From Brevundimonas goettingensis (GTDB lineage: Bacteria > Pseudomonadota > Alphaproteobacteria > Caulobacterales > Caulobacteraceae): DNA of 64,000 bases. The translations under genes and the position numbers were made by a program. Of the stretch, positions 9,719-17,552 are shown piece after piece (position 1 is the first letter of the stretch; each line of letters starts with the position of its first letter). The DNA lies in contig NZ_CP062222.1 in the NCBI RefSeq assembly GCF_017487405.1, positions 3,333,001 through 3,397,000 of the forward strand. The letters run 5' to 3'. A model generated the notes under the pieces. It worked only from the letters and a program-made list of their open reading frames with translations. It was not told the origin of the DNA and ran no database searches.

Positions 9719-10534
9719 GTGATCGATCCCCGGCTCGAGGCGACCGCCCGGGCCCTGATCGCGACCCATGTTCGACCTTCGTCAGAAGAGGTGGGCCACA
9801 TCCCCCTGATCGGGATCGCCGGGGCGCAGGGCTCCGGCAAGACCACCCTCGCCCGCGCGCTTGCCGCCTCGCTGAACGGCGTCCAGCTGTCCCTCGACGA
9901 CGTCTATCGGACGAAGGCGGAGCGTCAGGCCCTCGCCCGCGACCTGCATCCGCTGCTGGAGACGCGCGGTCCGCCCCTGACCTACGACCTCCACCTTCTG
10001 TCCGCGACCGTCGCGGCGCTCCGGGCCGCCGGTCCGGACACGACCACGCCCCTCCCAGCCTTCGACAAGCGCGCCGACGACCGGCTCCCCATCGACCAAT
10101 GGCCTGTCTTCACCGGCCGCCCCGCCGTCATCCTGATCGACGGCTGGTGCCTCGGCGCGCAGGCCCAACCGGAGGCCGACCTCGCGGAATCCATCAATGA
10201 TCTGGAGCGTGACCGCGATCCCGACGGCCGCTGGCGGCATCTGGTCAGTGATGCACTAGCAGGCGACTACGCCCGCGCCTTCTCAGCCTTCGACGCCATC
10301 CTCTTCCTCAAGGCCCCGTCCTTCGACGTGGTTCTGGACTGGCGCTGCCAGCAGGAGGCGGAGCTGATGGGCCTCGATCTCGACGCCCTGCCCGCCCCCG
10401 ACCGCGCCCGCATCGCCCGCTTCATCCAGGTCTTCGAGCGCATCACCCGGTCCATGCTGGCCGGCGGGATCGCGGCCGAGGCCACGGTAACCCTCGACGC
10501 ACATCGGGCGGTAACCACTCTGCGCCAAGGGTAG
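9719..10534 (+). CDS. P-loop kinase, glycerate kinase / Tda10-like
   Basis: A 271-residue kinase with Walker A GIAGAQGSGKTTLAR (about residues 27-41), a YRTKAERQALA lid-like segment, LPAFDKRADDR, and VILIDGWCLGA as the Walker B strand. That combination matches the D-glycerate 3-kinase/yeast Tda10 branch of the uridine kinase family. It would transfer phosphate from ATP to a small sugar acid, feeding 3-phosphoglycerate into glycolysis if the assignment is right. It starts at a GTG immediately after the ferredoxin stop, with no intervening base. Phosphoribulokinase-like or pantothenate-kinase-like functions are less likely from the motifs. Confidence 0.75.
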   Translation: MIDPRLEATARALIATHVRPSSEEVGHIPLIGIAGAQGSGKTTLARALAASLNGVQLSLDDVYRTKAERQALARDLHPLLETRGPPLTYDLHLLSATVAALRAAGPDTTTPLPAFDKRADDRLPIDQWPVFTGRPAVILIDGWCLGAQAQPEADLAESINDLERDRDPDGRWRHLVSDALAGDYARAFSAFDAILFLKAPSFDVVLDWRCQQEAELMGLDLDALPAPDRARIARFIQVFERITRSMLAGGIAAEATVTLDAHRAVTTLRQG

Positions 10535-10595
10535 GGCTTCAGGCGCCGCCGGGAGGGCTCGGCGACCTGGATCAAGAGTTGAGCGTTCAGTACCC

Positions 10596-10925
10596 ATGAC
10601 TATCCAGCAGGAAGACCGCCGCCTCGAGCCGCGCCGGCCCAGTCACGCTCGGGGCGTGGTTCTGGCCTCCGGCTTCGAACTCGGCTGCGTCATCGTCGAT
10701 ACCTCCAGCAACGGCATGAAGCTTCGGCTCGACCGCCAGATGGCCCTGCCCTCGCCCGTCATCGTCGTCGATATCGCCGCCGGCACCGCCTGCGAGGCCG
10801 ACACGGCCTGGACAAAAGGCGCCGAGACCGGCCTCAAATGCCGCAACCAGACCTCCCTGCGCGGCCTGGTCCCCGCCCGTCTCGCCGCCGCGCGAGACGC
10901 CTGGCGCCGTGCGGGCGGGCGCTAG
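10596..10925 (+). CDS. PilZ domain protein
   Basis: A single-domain protein of 109 residues. It opens with the arginine motif (RRLEPRRPSHARG, residues 8-20) and continues with IVDTSSNGMKLRL, a form of the D/N-x-S-x-x-G motif. Together these bind cyclic di-GMP in canonical PilZ domains. It therefore probably reports c-di-GMP levels to some motility or envelope target, which cannot be named. Its stop codon overlaps the 3' end of the converging hydrolase gene by 4 bases (10922-10925). Confidence 0.8.
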   Translation: MTIQQEDRRLEPRRPSHARGVVLASGFELGCVIVDTSSNGMKLRLDRQMALPSPVIVVDIAAGTACEADTAWTKGAETGLKCRNQTSLRGLVPARLAAARDAWRRAGGR

Positions 10926-11929
10926 AGTTTCAAACTCTCCGCCAGAAACGCCGTGATCCGCGGCCAGGCGTCCAGACGCGCCGTCGCATTGGCCTCGGGC
11001 GTCCCGCCGCTTCGCGGATCGGACCTCGGACCCCCGTCGCCCCCGACCAGATCATGGCCCGCCTCCGGATAGATCAGGGTCTCGGTCTTCAGCCCAGCCT
11101 TTTCGCGCGCCGCGACGATCCCCTGCGCCTGCCGCGCCGAGTTCCACTGGGCGTCGCGCCCGCCCGCGATCAGCATCAGGGCGCCCGGATAGTCCTCGAC
11201 CGGGATCCGCGCCGCCGCCTCCCGCTCGGGATGGTCGGCGCGGCCGTTCTCATGGATGGCCCTCAGGTCCGCCTTGCCAGGCCCGGCCATCAGCCCCTCG
11301 ACGAAGCCGCGATAGGGCATGAAGGCCAGCGGCCGCCCCGCGAATGAAAACGACGACCGCGTTCCCTCGGCCTCGACCATCTCCAGACCCCAGCCCTCCC
11401 AGACCAGATCGCTGGGCGTATAGGCGACCACGGCGTCGATCCACGAATAGCGGCTGGCCGCGATCAGGGCGAACTCCGAGCCCTTGGAGGCCGCGAACAG
11501 GCCGAACCGTTCGACGTCGGCGGTCGGAAAGGCTTTCAGCGCCTCACGCAACTCGCCGATCTGGTCGATACGGATGTCGATGAAACTGCCCGGCAGGTCC
11601 GGGTACTGCGGCGGCGGCGCGTATTCGCCCCAGTTCGGGGAGTAGTAGGGCAGGCTGACCGTCGCATAGCCCATCCGCGCCAGAATCGGCCCGAACCGCT
11701 TGCCGCCCTCATCGCCGCCGTCGGCCCCGGCCAGAATGACCGCCACCGGTCGGGCCTCCTCGCCCGGCAGGCTGTAGAGCACCGCATGGGGGAAGCCCGG
11801 GATCGGGGTCTCGACCACCGCCTGGGCGGCGGCCTGAACCGGTTCGGCGCGGGCGGGCGCGGCCAATCCGGCCCCAAGGGTCAGGCCGGCGGAAACGGCG
11901 AGAGCGAGGACGGCGCGGTGACGGATCAT
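10922..11929 (-). CDS. Secreted alpha/beta hydrolase of the BAAT/acyl-CoA thioesterase C-terminal type
   Basis: The start is the ATG at 11927-11929, preceded by a GGGAG ribosome site; the open frame further upstream is not used. MIRHRAVLALAVSAGLTLGA to about residue 28 (ARA) is a signal peptide, so the 335-residue protein is exported. The nucleophile elbow is AASKGSE with Ser148, the form seen in the bile-acid-CoA N-acyltransferase and acyl-CoA thioesterase C-terminal domain. Asp259 (GGRDAQW) and His292 (EAGHDLV) can complete the triad. An N-terminal ligand domain of eukaryotic BAAT is absent. It is divergent from a LysR gene 149 bp away, which probably regulates it. Confidence 0.8.
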   Translation of the reverse strand: MIRHRAVLALAVSAGLTLGAGLAAPARAEPVQAAAQAVVETPIPGFPHAVLYSLPGEEARPVAVILAGADGGDEGGKRFGPILARMGYATVSLPYYSPNWGEYAPPPQYPDLPGSFIDIRIDQIGELREALKAFPTADVERFGLFAASKGSEFALIAASRYSWIDAVVAYTPSDLVWEGWGLEMVEAEGTRSSFSFAGRPLAFMPYRGFVEGLMAGPGKADLRAIHENGRADHPEREAAARIPVEDYPGALMLIAGGRDAQWNSARQAQGIVAAREKAGLKTETLIYPEAGHDLVGGDGGPRSDPRSGGTPEANATARLDAWPRITAFLAESLKL

Positions 11930-12078
11930 CGTGGGTCTCCCGGCGGACCATCCGCCTTTCCCTCCCAAGTCGTCGCCGGACATCCGACTGGATGCAGACC
12001 TGCCCGAAACTTCCCCGGCCGCGCTTGATCGTGCGATGATCCGACCAACGCCGCCGCCTTCATCCGGATTTTCGAACA

Positions 12079-12969
12079 ATGAAGCCTTCGCTCGACGATC
12101 TGGCCCTGCTGGTCTCGGTGGCGCGCCATCGCGGCTTCCGGCGCGCGGCGGCCGAGCACGGCCTGTCGCCGTCCAGCCTCTCGGAGCGCATCCGGGCGCT
12201 GGAGGACGGGCTCGGGACCCGGCTCCTGAACCGCACCACCCGCAGCGTCTCCCCGACCGAGGCCGGAGAGGCCCTGATCGCCCGCGTCGGTGGGGCGCTC
12301 GAGGATCTGGATCTGGCGCTCGCCGCCACCGGCCTGCCCTCCGACGAACCCGTGGGGCGTCTGCGCATCAACGCCCCGGGCGCGGCCGAGATCGCCCTGG
12401 GCCCCCTGATCGCCCCCTTCCTCGCCGCCCATCCGGGCGTGCAGCTGGAGCTGGTGGTCGACGACGGTTTCACCGACGTCATCGGGGCGGGCTTCGACGC
12501 CGGGGTCCGTTATGGAGAGAGTCTCGACAAGGACATGATCGCCGTGCCCCTCGGCGCGCCCGAACGCTTCGTCCTCGTCGCCGCCCCTTCACTTCTGGAA
12601 CGGGTCGGCACGCCCGACAGTCCCGAAGCGTTGGCCGCCCTGCCCTGTATCCGCATGAAACTGCCGGGCGGGGTCGTGGTCTGGGAGTTCGAGAAGGACG
12701 ACCGGGTCATCCGCATCCATCCGGAGGGCGCCTTCACCGTCACCGACCGCATCCTCGCCGCCCGCGCCGCCGTCGACGGCCTCGGCTTTCACGCCACCTT
12801 CTCGGCCTGGGCGGAGGCCGACATCGCGGCGGGTCGTCTGGTGTCCCTGTTCGAGGACTGGCTGCCGCCGTTCGAGGGCCCCTTCCTCTACTACCCCTCG
12901 CGCCGCCACCCGCCCCCGGCGCTCGCCGCCTTCGTCAGTTGGTTGAGAGTACGTCAGCGCGAGAGCTAA
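12079..12969 (+). CDS. LysR family transcriptional regulator
   Basis: A 296-residue regulator. The first 60 residues form the winged helix (LVSVARHRGFRRAAAEHGLS, then LSERIRALEDGLGTRLLNR). Residues about 92-290 form the effector-binding domain that opens GRLRINAPGAAEIALGPL. It belongs to the AaeR/DmlR-like group with RTTRSVSPTEAGE after the helix-turn-helix. The 149-bp gap to the divergent hydrolase is the natural place for its operator, so autoregulation together with control of that hydrolase is the simplest model. The effector is unknown. Confidence 0.9.
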   Translation: MKPSLDDLALLVSVARHRGFRRAAAEHGLSPSSLSERIRALEDGLGTRLLNRTTRSVSPTEAGEALIARVGGALEDLDLALAATGLPSDEPVGRLRINAPGAAEIALGPLIAPFLAAHPGVQLELVVDDGFTDVIGAGFDAGVRYGESLDKDMIAVPLGAPERFVLVAAPSLLERVGTPDSPEALAALPCIRMKLPGGVVVWEFEKDDRVIRIHPEGAFTVTDRILAARAAVDGLGFHATFSAWAEADIAAGRLVSLFEDWLPPFEGPFLYYPSRRHPPPALAAFVSWLRVRQRES

Positions 12970-12980
12970 ACATATAAATC

Positions 12981-13117
12981 CGTCATCCTCGGGCTTGTCC
13001 CGAGGACCCATTGTTCAACACAGCCGGACAGAGACGGCGGACGCTGCAGCATCACCAGACGCGATCAACATCCCGCGCGCGGAAGTCTGGGTCCTCGGGA
13101 CAAGCCCGAGGATGACG
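12981..13117. repeat. MITE-like palindromic element, copy A
   Basis: A 137-bp unit with perfect 30-bp terminal inverted repeats (12981-13010 and 13088-13117), each beginning CGTCATCCTCGGGCTTGTCC when read inward. Each arm is itself a small hairpin. The core between the arms contains TTCAACA...GCCGGACAGAGACGG, which recurs in copies C and D. It occupies the gap between the LysR stop and the dapF stop and could act as a bidirectional terminator. Confidence 0.85.
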
Positions 13118-13124
13118 GGTGGAT

Positions 13125-13970
13125 TTAGAACGGCAGCCCGCCCGTCCGTTCGACCTCGACCGGGCCGGTCATGAAGACGTGGTCGGTGGCCTCATCCCAG
13201 TCGATGACCACCTCACCGCCGTCCATGACCACCGTGGCCTTGCGGTCGGTCAGGCCACGCCGCGCCGTGGCGACGAGCGCCGCGCAGGCGCCGGTGCCGC
13301 AGGCCCTGGTCAGGCCCGCGCCCCGCTCCCACACCCGAAAGCGGATCCGGTCGCGCGCCTCGACATGGGCGAAGCCGACATTCACCGCTTCGGGAAACAG
13401 CGGATGGTGCTCGATCAGCGATCCCGAGCCGCGCACGAAGGCGTCGTCGGGCGTATGATCCATGAAGAAGACGACGTGCGGATTGCCCATCGAGACCGCG
13501 CCGGGCGTATGCAGCACCGGCGCGTCGATCGGCCCGATCTGCAGCTCGATGCCGCGCGTATCCATCTCTTCCGACAGGGGGATCTGGCGCCAGTCCAGCC
13601 GCGGCGCCCCCATGTCGACGGTGATCCGGAATTCGCCGAGCCCATCGTTCGGCTTCGATGCGACCGCCGGTCCACCCAGGGTGTCGATAGTCACCGTGTC
13701 CGCTCCGGACGCCTGCATCAGCATCCAGCCGACGCAGCGCAGGGCGTTGCCGCAGGTCTCGACCGCCGAGCCGTCACTGTTCCACACCCGCATGAAGGCG
13801 TCGCCGGTCTCCGACGGCTCGATGGCGATCAGCTGGTCGAAGCCCTCGCCCGTGTCCCGGTCGCCCAGCGCGCGCACCTGTTCCGTCGTCGGCGTAAAGG
13901 GCCGGTCGAGCGCATTGACCACGACGAAGTCGTTGCCGGCGCCGTTCATCTTGACGAAGGGACGGGTCAT
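13125..13970 (-). CDS. dapF: Diaminopimelate epimerase
   Basis: Converts LL-diaminopimelate to the meso form, the cross-linking residue of peptidoglycan and the precursor of lysine; cytoplasmic. From the ATG at 13968-13970 the 281-residue protein opens MTRPFVKMNGAGNDFVVVNA, exactly the family N-terminus, although the frame is open 50 codons further up into a repeat. The two catalytic cysteines are Cys73 in ETCGNALRC and Cys224 in TRACGTGAC. NPHVVFF and WERGAG complete the substrate loop. The 3' end lies 7 bp from repeat copy A. Confidence 0.97.
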   Translation of the reverse strand: MTRPFVKMNGAGNDFVVVNALDRPFTPTTEQVRALGDRDTGEGFDQLIAIEPSETGDAFMRVWNSDGSAVETCGNALRCVGWMLMQASGADTVTIDTLGGPAVASKPNDGLGEFRITVDMGAPRLDWRQIPLSEEMDTRGIELQIGPIDAPVLHTPGAVSMGNPHVVFFMDHTPDDAFVRGSGSLIEHHPLFPEAVNVGFAHVEARDRIRFRVWERGAGLTRACGTGACAALVATARRGLTDRKATVVMDGGEVVIDWDEATDHVFMTGPVEVERTGGLPF

Positions 13971-14020
13971 TTCGGCCGGTATATACGCATGGTGAAGCCG
14001 GTTCCCAAATCGCTCCCCTT

Positions 14021-14204
14021 CTTTCGTCATCCTCCGGCAAGCCGCATCTTCGCGGCGCAGACCGGGGGACCCAGCGGCGCGCGCGAGCGCGAACCTGCCG
14101 CGAGCGGAGCCTTTCGGCATCGCGCCTGAACAGATCGCCTTCGGCGCCGCTGGGTCCCCCGGTCTCCCTCCGCTTGCGCGAAGGTCGCCGGAGGATGACG
14201 AAAG
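14021..14204. repeat. 184-bp interspersed element with nested inverted repeats
   Basis: The outer ends are perfect 18-bp inverted repeats (CTTTCGTCATCCTCCGGC at 14021-14038 and its complement at 14187-14204). Inside, AGACCGGGGGACCCAGCGGC near 14058 is matched in inverted form near 14143. The centre is rich in GCGCGC and CGAGC. It sits between the divergent dapF and potassium channel genes, leaving short promoters on both sides. The outer GTCATCC end resembles that of the smaller palindromic family, but the rest differs. Confidence 0.75.
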
Positions 14205-14244
14205 GAGAGGTGCTGTTTGTCGCGACGCGCGTTATCGCTGCTTC

Positions 14245-15048
14245 ATGGCCGAACCGACCGCCCCTTCGCACAAGCATCACGGCCTCCGGATCAAGGCCCG
14301 GCTGCGCTACCTCTATCACGGCGACAGCCTGACGGCGGTGCGGTTCCGGCTGGCGGTGATCCTGGTCGATCTGGCCATCATCGCCTTCTTCGTCGCGGCG
14401 CCCATCCTCAAGGCCCACGGCCGGGCCTTCTATACGGTCGACTACTGCATCGCCGCCCTGTTGATCCTCGACCTGGCAGCGCGGATCACCGCCTATTCGG
14501 ACTGGAAGGACTGGTTCCGGCGACCGATCAACTGGGTTGATCTGGTCGTGCTGGGGTCGCTGCTGGCCCCCGCCTGGGCCGTCAACCTCGGCTTCCTGCG
14601 TATCCTCAGGCTCTGGACCCTGCTCAACTCCGACATGTTCTGGCGCACCATCGGACGTCGGTTCGACGATACCCGCGTCGAGGAGATCACCCGCGCCCTG
14701 TCGGCCCTGGTCACCTTCGTTTTCGTGGTGACCGGCTTCGTCTACACCACCTTCCGGGGCCGTCACGACGGCATCAACGGCTATCTGGACGCCCTGTATT
14801 TCACCGTCGCCACCCTGACCACGACGGGCTTCGGCGACATCACCCTGCCGGGCGCGTGGGGGCGCATCCTGTCCATCTCCGTCATGCTGATCGGCATCAC
14901 CCTGTTCGTGCGCCTGGGACAGGCCCTGCTGCGGCCGCACAAGGTCCGCTTCCCCTGCGACAAATGCGGCCTGCAGAAGCACGACCCCGACGCCGTCCAC
15001 TGCAAGGCCTGCGGTCACCTGCTCTGCATCCCCGACGACGGCGACTGA
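14245..15048 (+). CDS. Voltage-gated-type potassium channel with C-terminal zinc ribbon
   Basis: A 267-residue inner-membrane ion channel of the ion_trans/Kv-like class. Hydrophobic segments at about residues 36-52, 66-82, 97-115 and 150-168 precede the pore helix, the selectivity filter TTTGFGD (192-198) and the last helix (207-225). A short basic segment, LGFLRILRLWTLL, could be an S4-like sensor. Unusually, the cytoplasmic tail ends in a rubredoxin-like zinc ribbon (CDKC at 238-241 and CKAC at 253-256). The start ATG at 14245 lies 41 bp after the palindromic element. A role in membrane potential or potassium homeostasis is inferred from the family. Confidence 0.88.
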   Translation: MAEPTAPSHKHHGLRIKARLRYLYHGDSLTAVRFRLAVILVDLAIIAFFVAAPILKAHGRAFYTVDYCIAALLILDLAARITAYSDWKDWFRRPINWVDLVVLGSLLAPAWAVNLGFLRILRLWTLLNSDMFWRTIGRRFDDTRVEEITRALSALVTFVFVVTGFVYTTFRGRHDGINGYLDALYFTVATLTTTGFGDITLPGAWGRILSISVMLIGITLFVRLGQALLRPHKVRFPCDKCGLQKHDPDAVHCKACGHLLCIPDDGD

Positions 15049-15060
15049 GCGTCGCAGCCT

Positions 15061-15137
15061 GCGCTCAAGCAGCGAGGCAGAGTTTATCCTCGGGCCGACC
15101 CCAGGTCGTAACCGGGGGCGAGCCGAGCGTTAGCGCC
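15061..15137. repeat. Longer variant of the GCGCTCAAGCAG palindrome
   Basis: This 77-bp unit begins with the same GCGCTCAAGCAGCGAG and ends with GCGTTAGCGCC as the three units at 3871-4012, but has a different, longer centre. Its ends can pair. It lies directly downstream of the channel gene. Confidence 0.55.
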
Positions 15138-15214
15138 TTCCAGAATGAACAATCCGTAACCTTGTCGGGCACATCTCCACCGCTAAGGTGCCGCCACCTT
15201 CAAGAAGTTCCCAT

Positions 15215-17404
15215 ATGATGCGCTCGCTGGCCTCGGCCGCCGTCCTCCTCGCCGCAACCGGAATGACCACCGCCGCCATGGCCCAAACGACCGCTCCCGC
15301 TTCCGCATCCGCGCCTCTCGCCAATCCCCCGATCCCCGAGGGCGGCTTCGCCACCTCGGACGCGACCGATCCGTATCTGTGGCTGGAAGAGGTCGACGGC
15401 GCCCGCGCCATGGAATGGGTCAAGGCGCACAACGAACGCAGCCTCGGCATCCTGCAAGGCGATCCGCGCTACGAGCCCCTGCACCAGCAGGCCCTGGCCA
15501 TCGTCCAGTCGAAGGACCGCATCCCGGCCCCGGGCTTCAACCACGACGGCACGATCACGAACTTCTGGCAGGACGCCGACCATGTTCGCGGCGTCTGGCG
15601 CAAGACCACGCTGGACAGCTACCGCTCCGAGACCCCGCAATGGGAGACGGTGCTCGACTTCGACGCCCTCGCCGCCTCGGAAGGCAAGAACTGGGTCTAC
15701 AAGGGCGCCTCCTGCCTGCCGCCGGACGAACGCCTCTGCCTCGTTTCCCTGTCCGACGGCGGCAAGGACGCCGTGGTCGTGCGCGAGTTCGACAGCGTCT
15801 CGAAGACCTTCGTGGAGAACGGTTTCTCCCTGCCCGAGTCCAAGGGCGGCGCCTCGTGGATCGACGCCGACACCCTGCTGATCTCGCGCGATTTCGGCCC
15901 GGGCACCCTGACCACCTCGAACTATCCGATGATCGTCAAACGGCTGACGCGCGGCCAGACCGTCGATCAGGCCGAGACCGTCTTCACCGGCCAGCCCTCG
16001 GACGTCTCGGTCTCCGGCTATGCGCTCCGCGACGCCGACGGGGTGATCAAGGCGACCCTGATCAACCGCGCCGTCAACTTCTATGAGAGCGAAACCTTCC
16101 GCCTCAACGCCGACGGCTCCACGACGAAGCTGGAGCTGCCCGCCAAGTCCGACATCAACGCCCTGGTCCAGGGCCAACTGATCGTCTCGATGAAACAGGA
16201 CTGGACCGCCCCGTCCGGCCAGACCTTCCTGACCGGCGACGTCATCGCCTGGAACCTCGACGCCTGGCTGGCCGATTCGAAGACCCAGGCGAAGCTGGTC
16301 ATCCGCCCGACCGAACGTCAGGCCATCGAGGGCCTGACCGCCACCCGCAACAAACTGGTCGTGGCCCTGTTCGACAACGTCCGGGGCGGGATCGAGGTCT
16401 ATGACCCGTCCGACTGGAGCCACAGCCGCATGGACCTTCCGCGCAACGTCACCGTCGGCGTCGGCTCGGCCAGCGAGACCGACGACCGCCTGTTCGTCTC
16501 CGTCGCCGGCTATCTGAACCCGTCCAGCCTCTACCTCGCCGACGCCGCCACGGGCGCCGCCGCCGTGGTCAAATCCCTGCCGGCCAAGTTCGACGCCACC
16601 GGCATGCAGGTCGACCAGTTCGAGGCCCGCTCGGCCGACGGGACGATGATCCCCTATTTCGTGGTCCACAAGTCGGACATCCCGATGGACGGCTCCAACC
16701 CGACGCTGCTCTACGGCTACGGCGGTTTCGAGAACTCGCTCCTGCCCGGCTATTCGGCGACCGTCGGCAAGCTGTGGCTCGAGCGCGGCGGCGTCTATGT
16801 CGTGGCCAATACGCGCGGCGGCGGCGAGTTCGGACCCAAATGGCACGATGCGGCCCTGCAGGAGAACCGCCACAAGGCGCATGAGGACTTCCAGGCCGTG
16901 GCGCTGGACCTCGAGGCCCGCCACATCACGTCGCAGCCCAAGCTCGGCATCATGGGCGGCTCGCAGGGCGGCCTGTTCATGGGCGCCATGCTGACCCAGC
17001 GCCCGGACCTGATCAACGCCGCCGTCATCCAGGTCCCCCTGTTCGACATGCTGCGCTTCAACAAGCTGCTGGCCGGCGCGTCCTGGCAGGGCGAATACGG
17101 CAATCCGGACGTCCCCGAAGAGCGCGCCTGGATCCAGGCCTATTCGCCCTACCAGAACCTGCGCGCGGGCATGAACTACCCCGAGGTCTTCATCCACACC
17201 TCGACCAAGGACGACCGCGTCCACCCGGGCCACGCCCGCAAGGCCGCCGCCCGCCTGGAAGAGCTCGGCTATCCGGTCCTCTTCTACGAAAACACCGACG
17301 GCGGCCACGCGGCCGGAGCGAATCTGCTGGAAACCGCCCGCCGGATCGCGCTGGAATACACCTATCTGACCCGTCGCCTGATGGATCAGCCGGCGCAGCA
17401 GTGA
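15215..17404 (+). CDS. Secreted prolyl oligopeptidase family serine peptidase (S9A), first of a tandem pair
   Basis: A 729-residue peptidase. MMRSLASAAVLLAATGMTTAAMAQ is a clear signal peptide, so it works in the periplasm or outside. The propeller domain starts with ATDPYLWLEEVDGARAMEWV, the S9A N-terminal signature; the alpha/beta hydrolase domain has the nucleophile in GGSQGG (Ser583), Asp in TKDDRVHPGHARK and His in DGGHAAG. The usual elbow in this family is GxSNGG; here Asn is replaced by Gln. Family members cut short peptides after proline. A frame extension to 15188 is ignored because it precedes the signal peptide. The paralogue follows at 17553. Confidence 0.92.
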   Translation: MMRSLASAAVLLAATGMTTAAMAQTTAPASASAPLANPPIPEGGFATSDATDPYLWLEEVDGARAMEWVKAHNERSLGILQGDPRYEPLHQQALAIVQSKDRIPAPGFNHDGTITNFWQDADHVRGVWRKTTLDSYRSETPQWETVLDFDALAASEGKNWVYKGASCLPPDERLCLVSLSDGGKDAVVVREFDSVSKTFVENGFSLPESKGGASWIDADTLLISRDFGPGTLTTSNYPMIVKRLTRGQTVDQAETVFTGQPSDVSVSGYALRDADGVIKATLINRAVNFYESETFRLNADGSTTKLELPAKSDINALVQGQLIVSMKQDWTAPSGQTFLTGDVIAWNLDAWLADSKTQAKLVIRPTERQAIEGLTATRNKLVVALFDNVRGGIEVYDPSDWSHSRMDLPRNVTVGVGSASETDDRLFVSVAGYLNPSSLYLADAATGAAAVVKSLPAKFDATGMQVDQFEARSADGTMIPYFVVHKSDIPMDGSNPTLLYGYGGFENSLLPGYSATVGKLWLERGGVYVVANTRGGGEFGPKWHDAALQENRHKAHEDFQAVALDLEARHITSQPKLGIMGGSQGGLFMGAMLTQRPDLINAAVIQVPLFDMLRFNKLLAGASWQGEYGNPDVPEERAWIQAYSPYQNLRAGMNYPEVFIHTSTKDDRVHPGHARKAAARLEELGYPVLFYENTDGGHAAGANLLETARRIALEYTYLTRRLMDQPAQQ

Positions 17405-17412
17405 TCTGAATT

Positions 17413-17543
17413 CCGTCATCCTCGGGCTCGTCCCGAGGACCTATGGGTCGACACACGCGGTCGATGACGGCAACCGGGGTGCGAAACCGGCAGCGGTCGG
17501 GTCGCGGAAACATGGGTCCTCGGGACAAGCCCGAGGATGACGG
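17413..17543. repeat. MITE-like palindromic element, copy B
   Basis: Terminal arms match those of copy A (left arm with one C in place of T), but the core is more diverged (CGATGACGGCAACCGGGGTG). The 131-bp unit starts 9 bp after the stop of the first peptidase gene and ends 10 bp before the ATG of the second, filling the whole intergenic gap. Confidence 0.85.
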
Positions 17544-17552
17544 AGTTTAAAG

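Noticed and set aside
15200..17419. A 739-codon minus-strand frame over the first S9A peptidase
   Set aside because: Antisense shadow; the plus-strand frame has signal peptide and triad.
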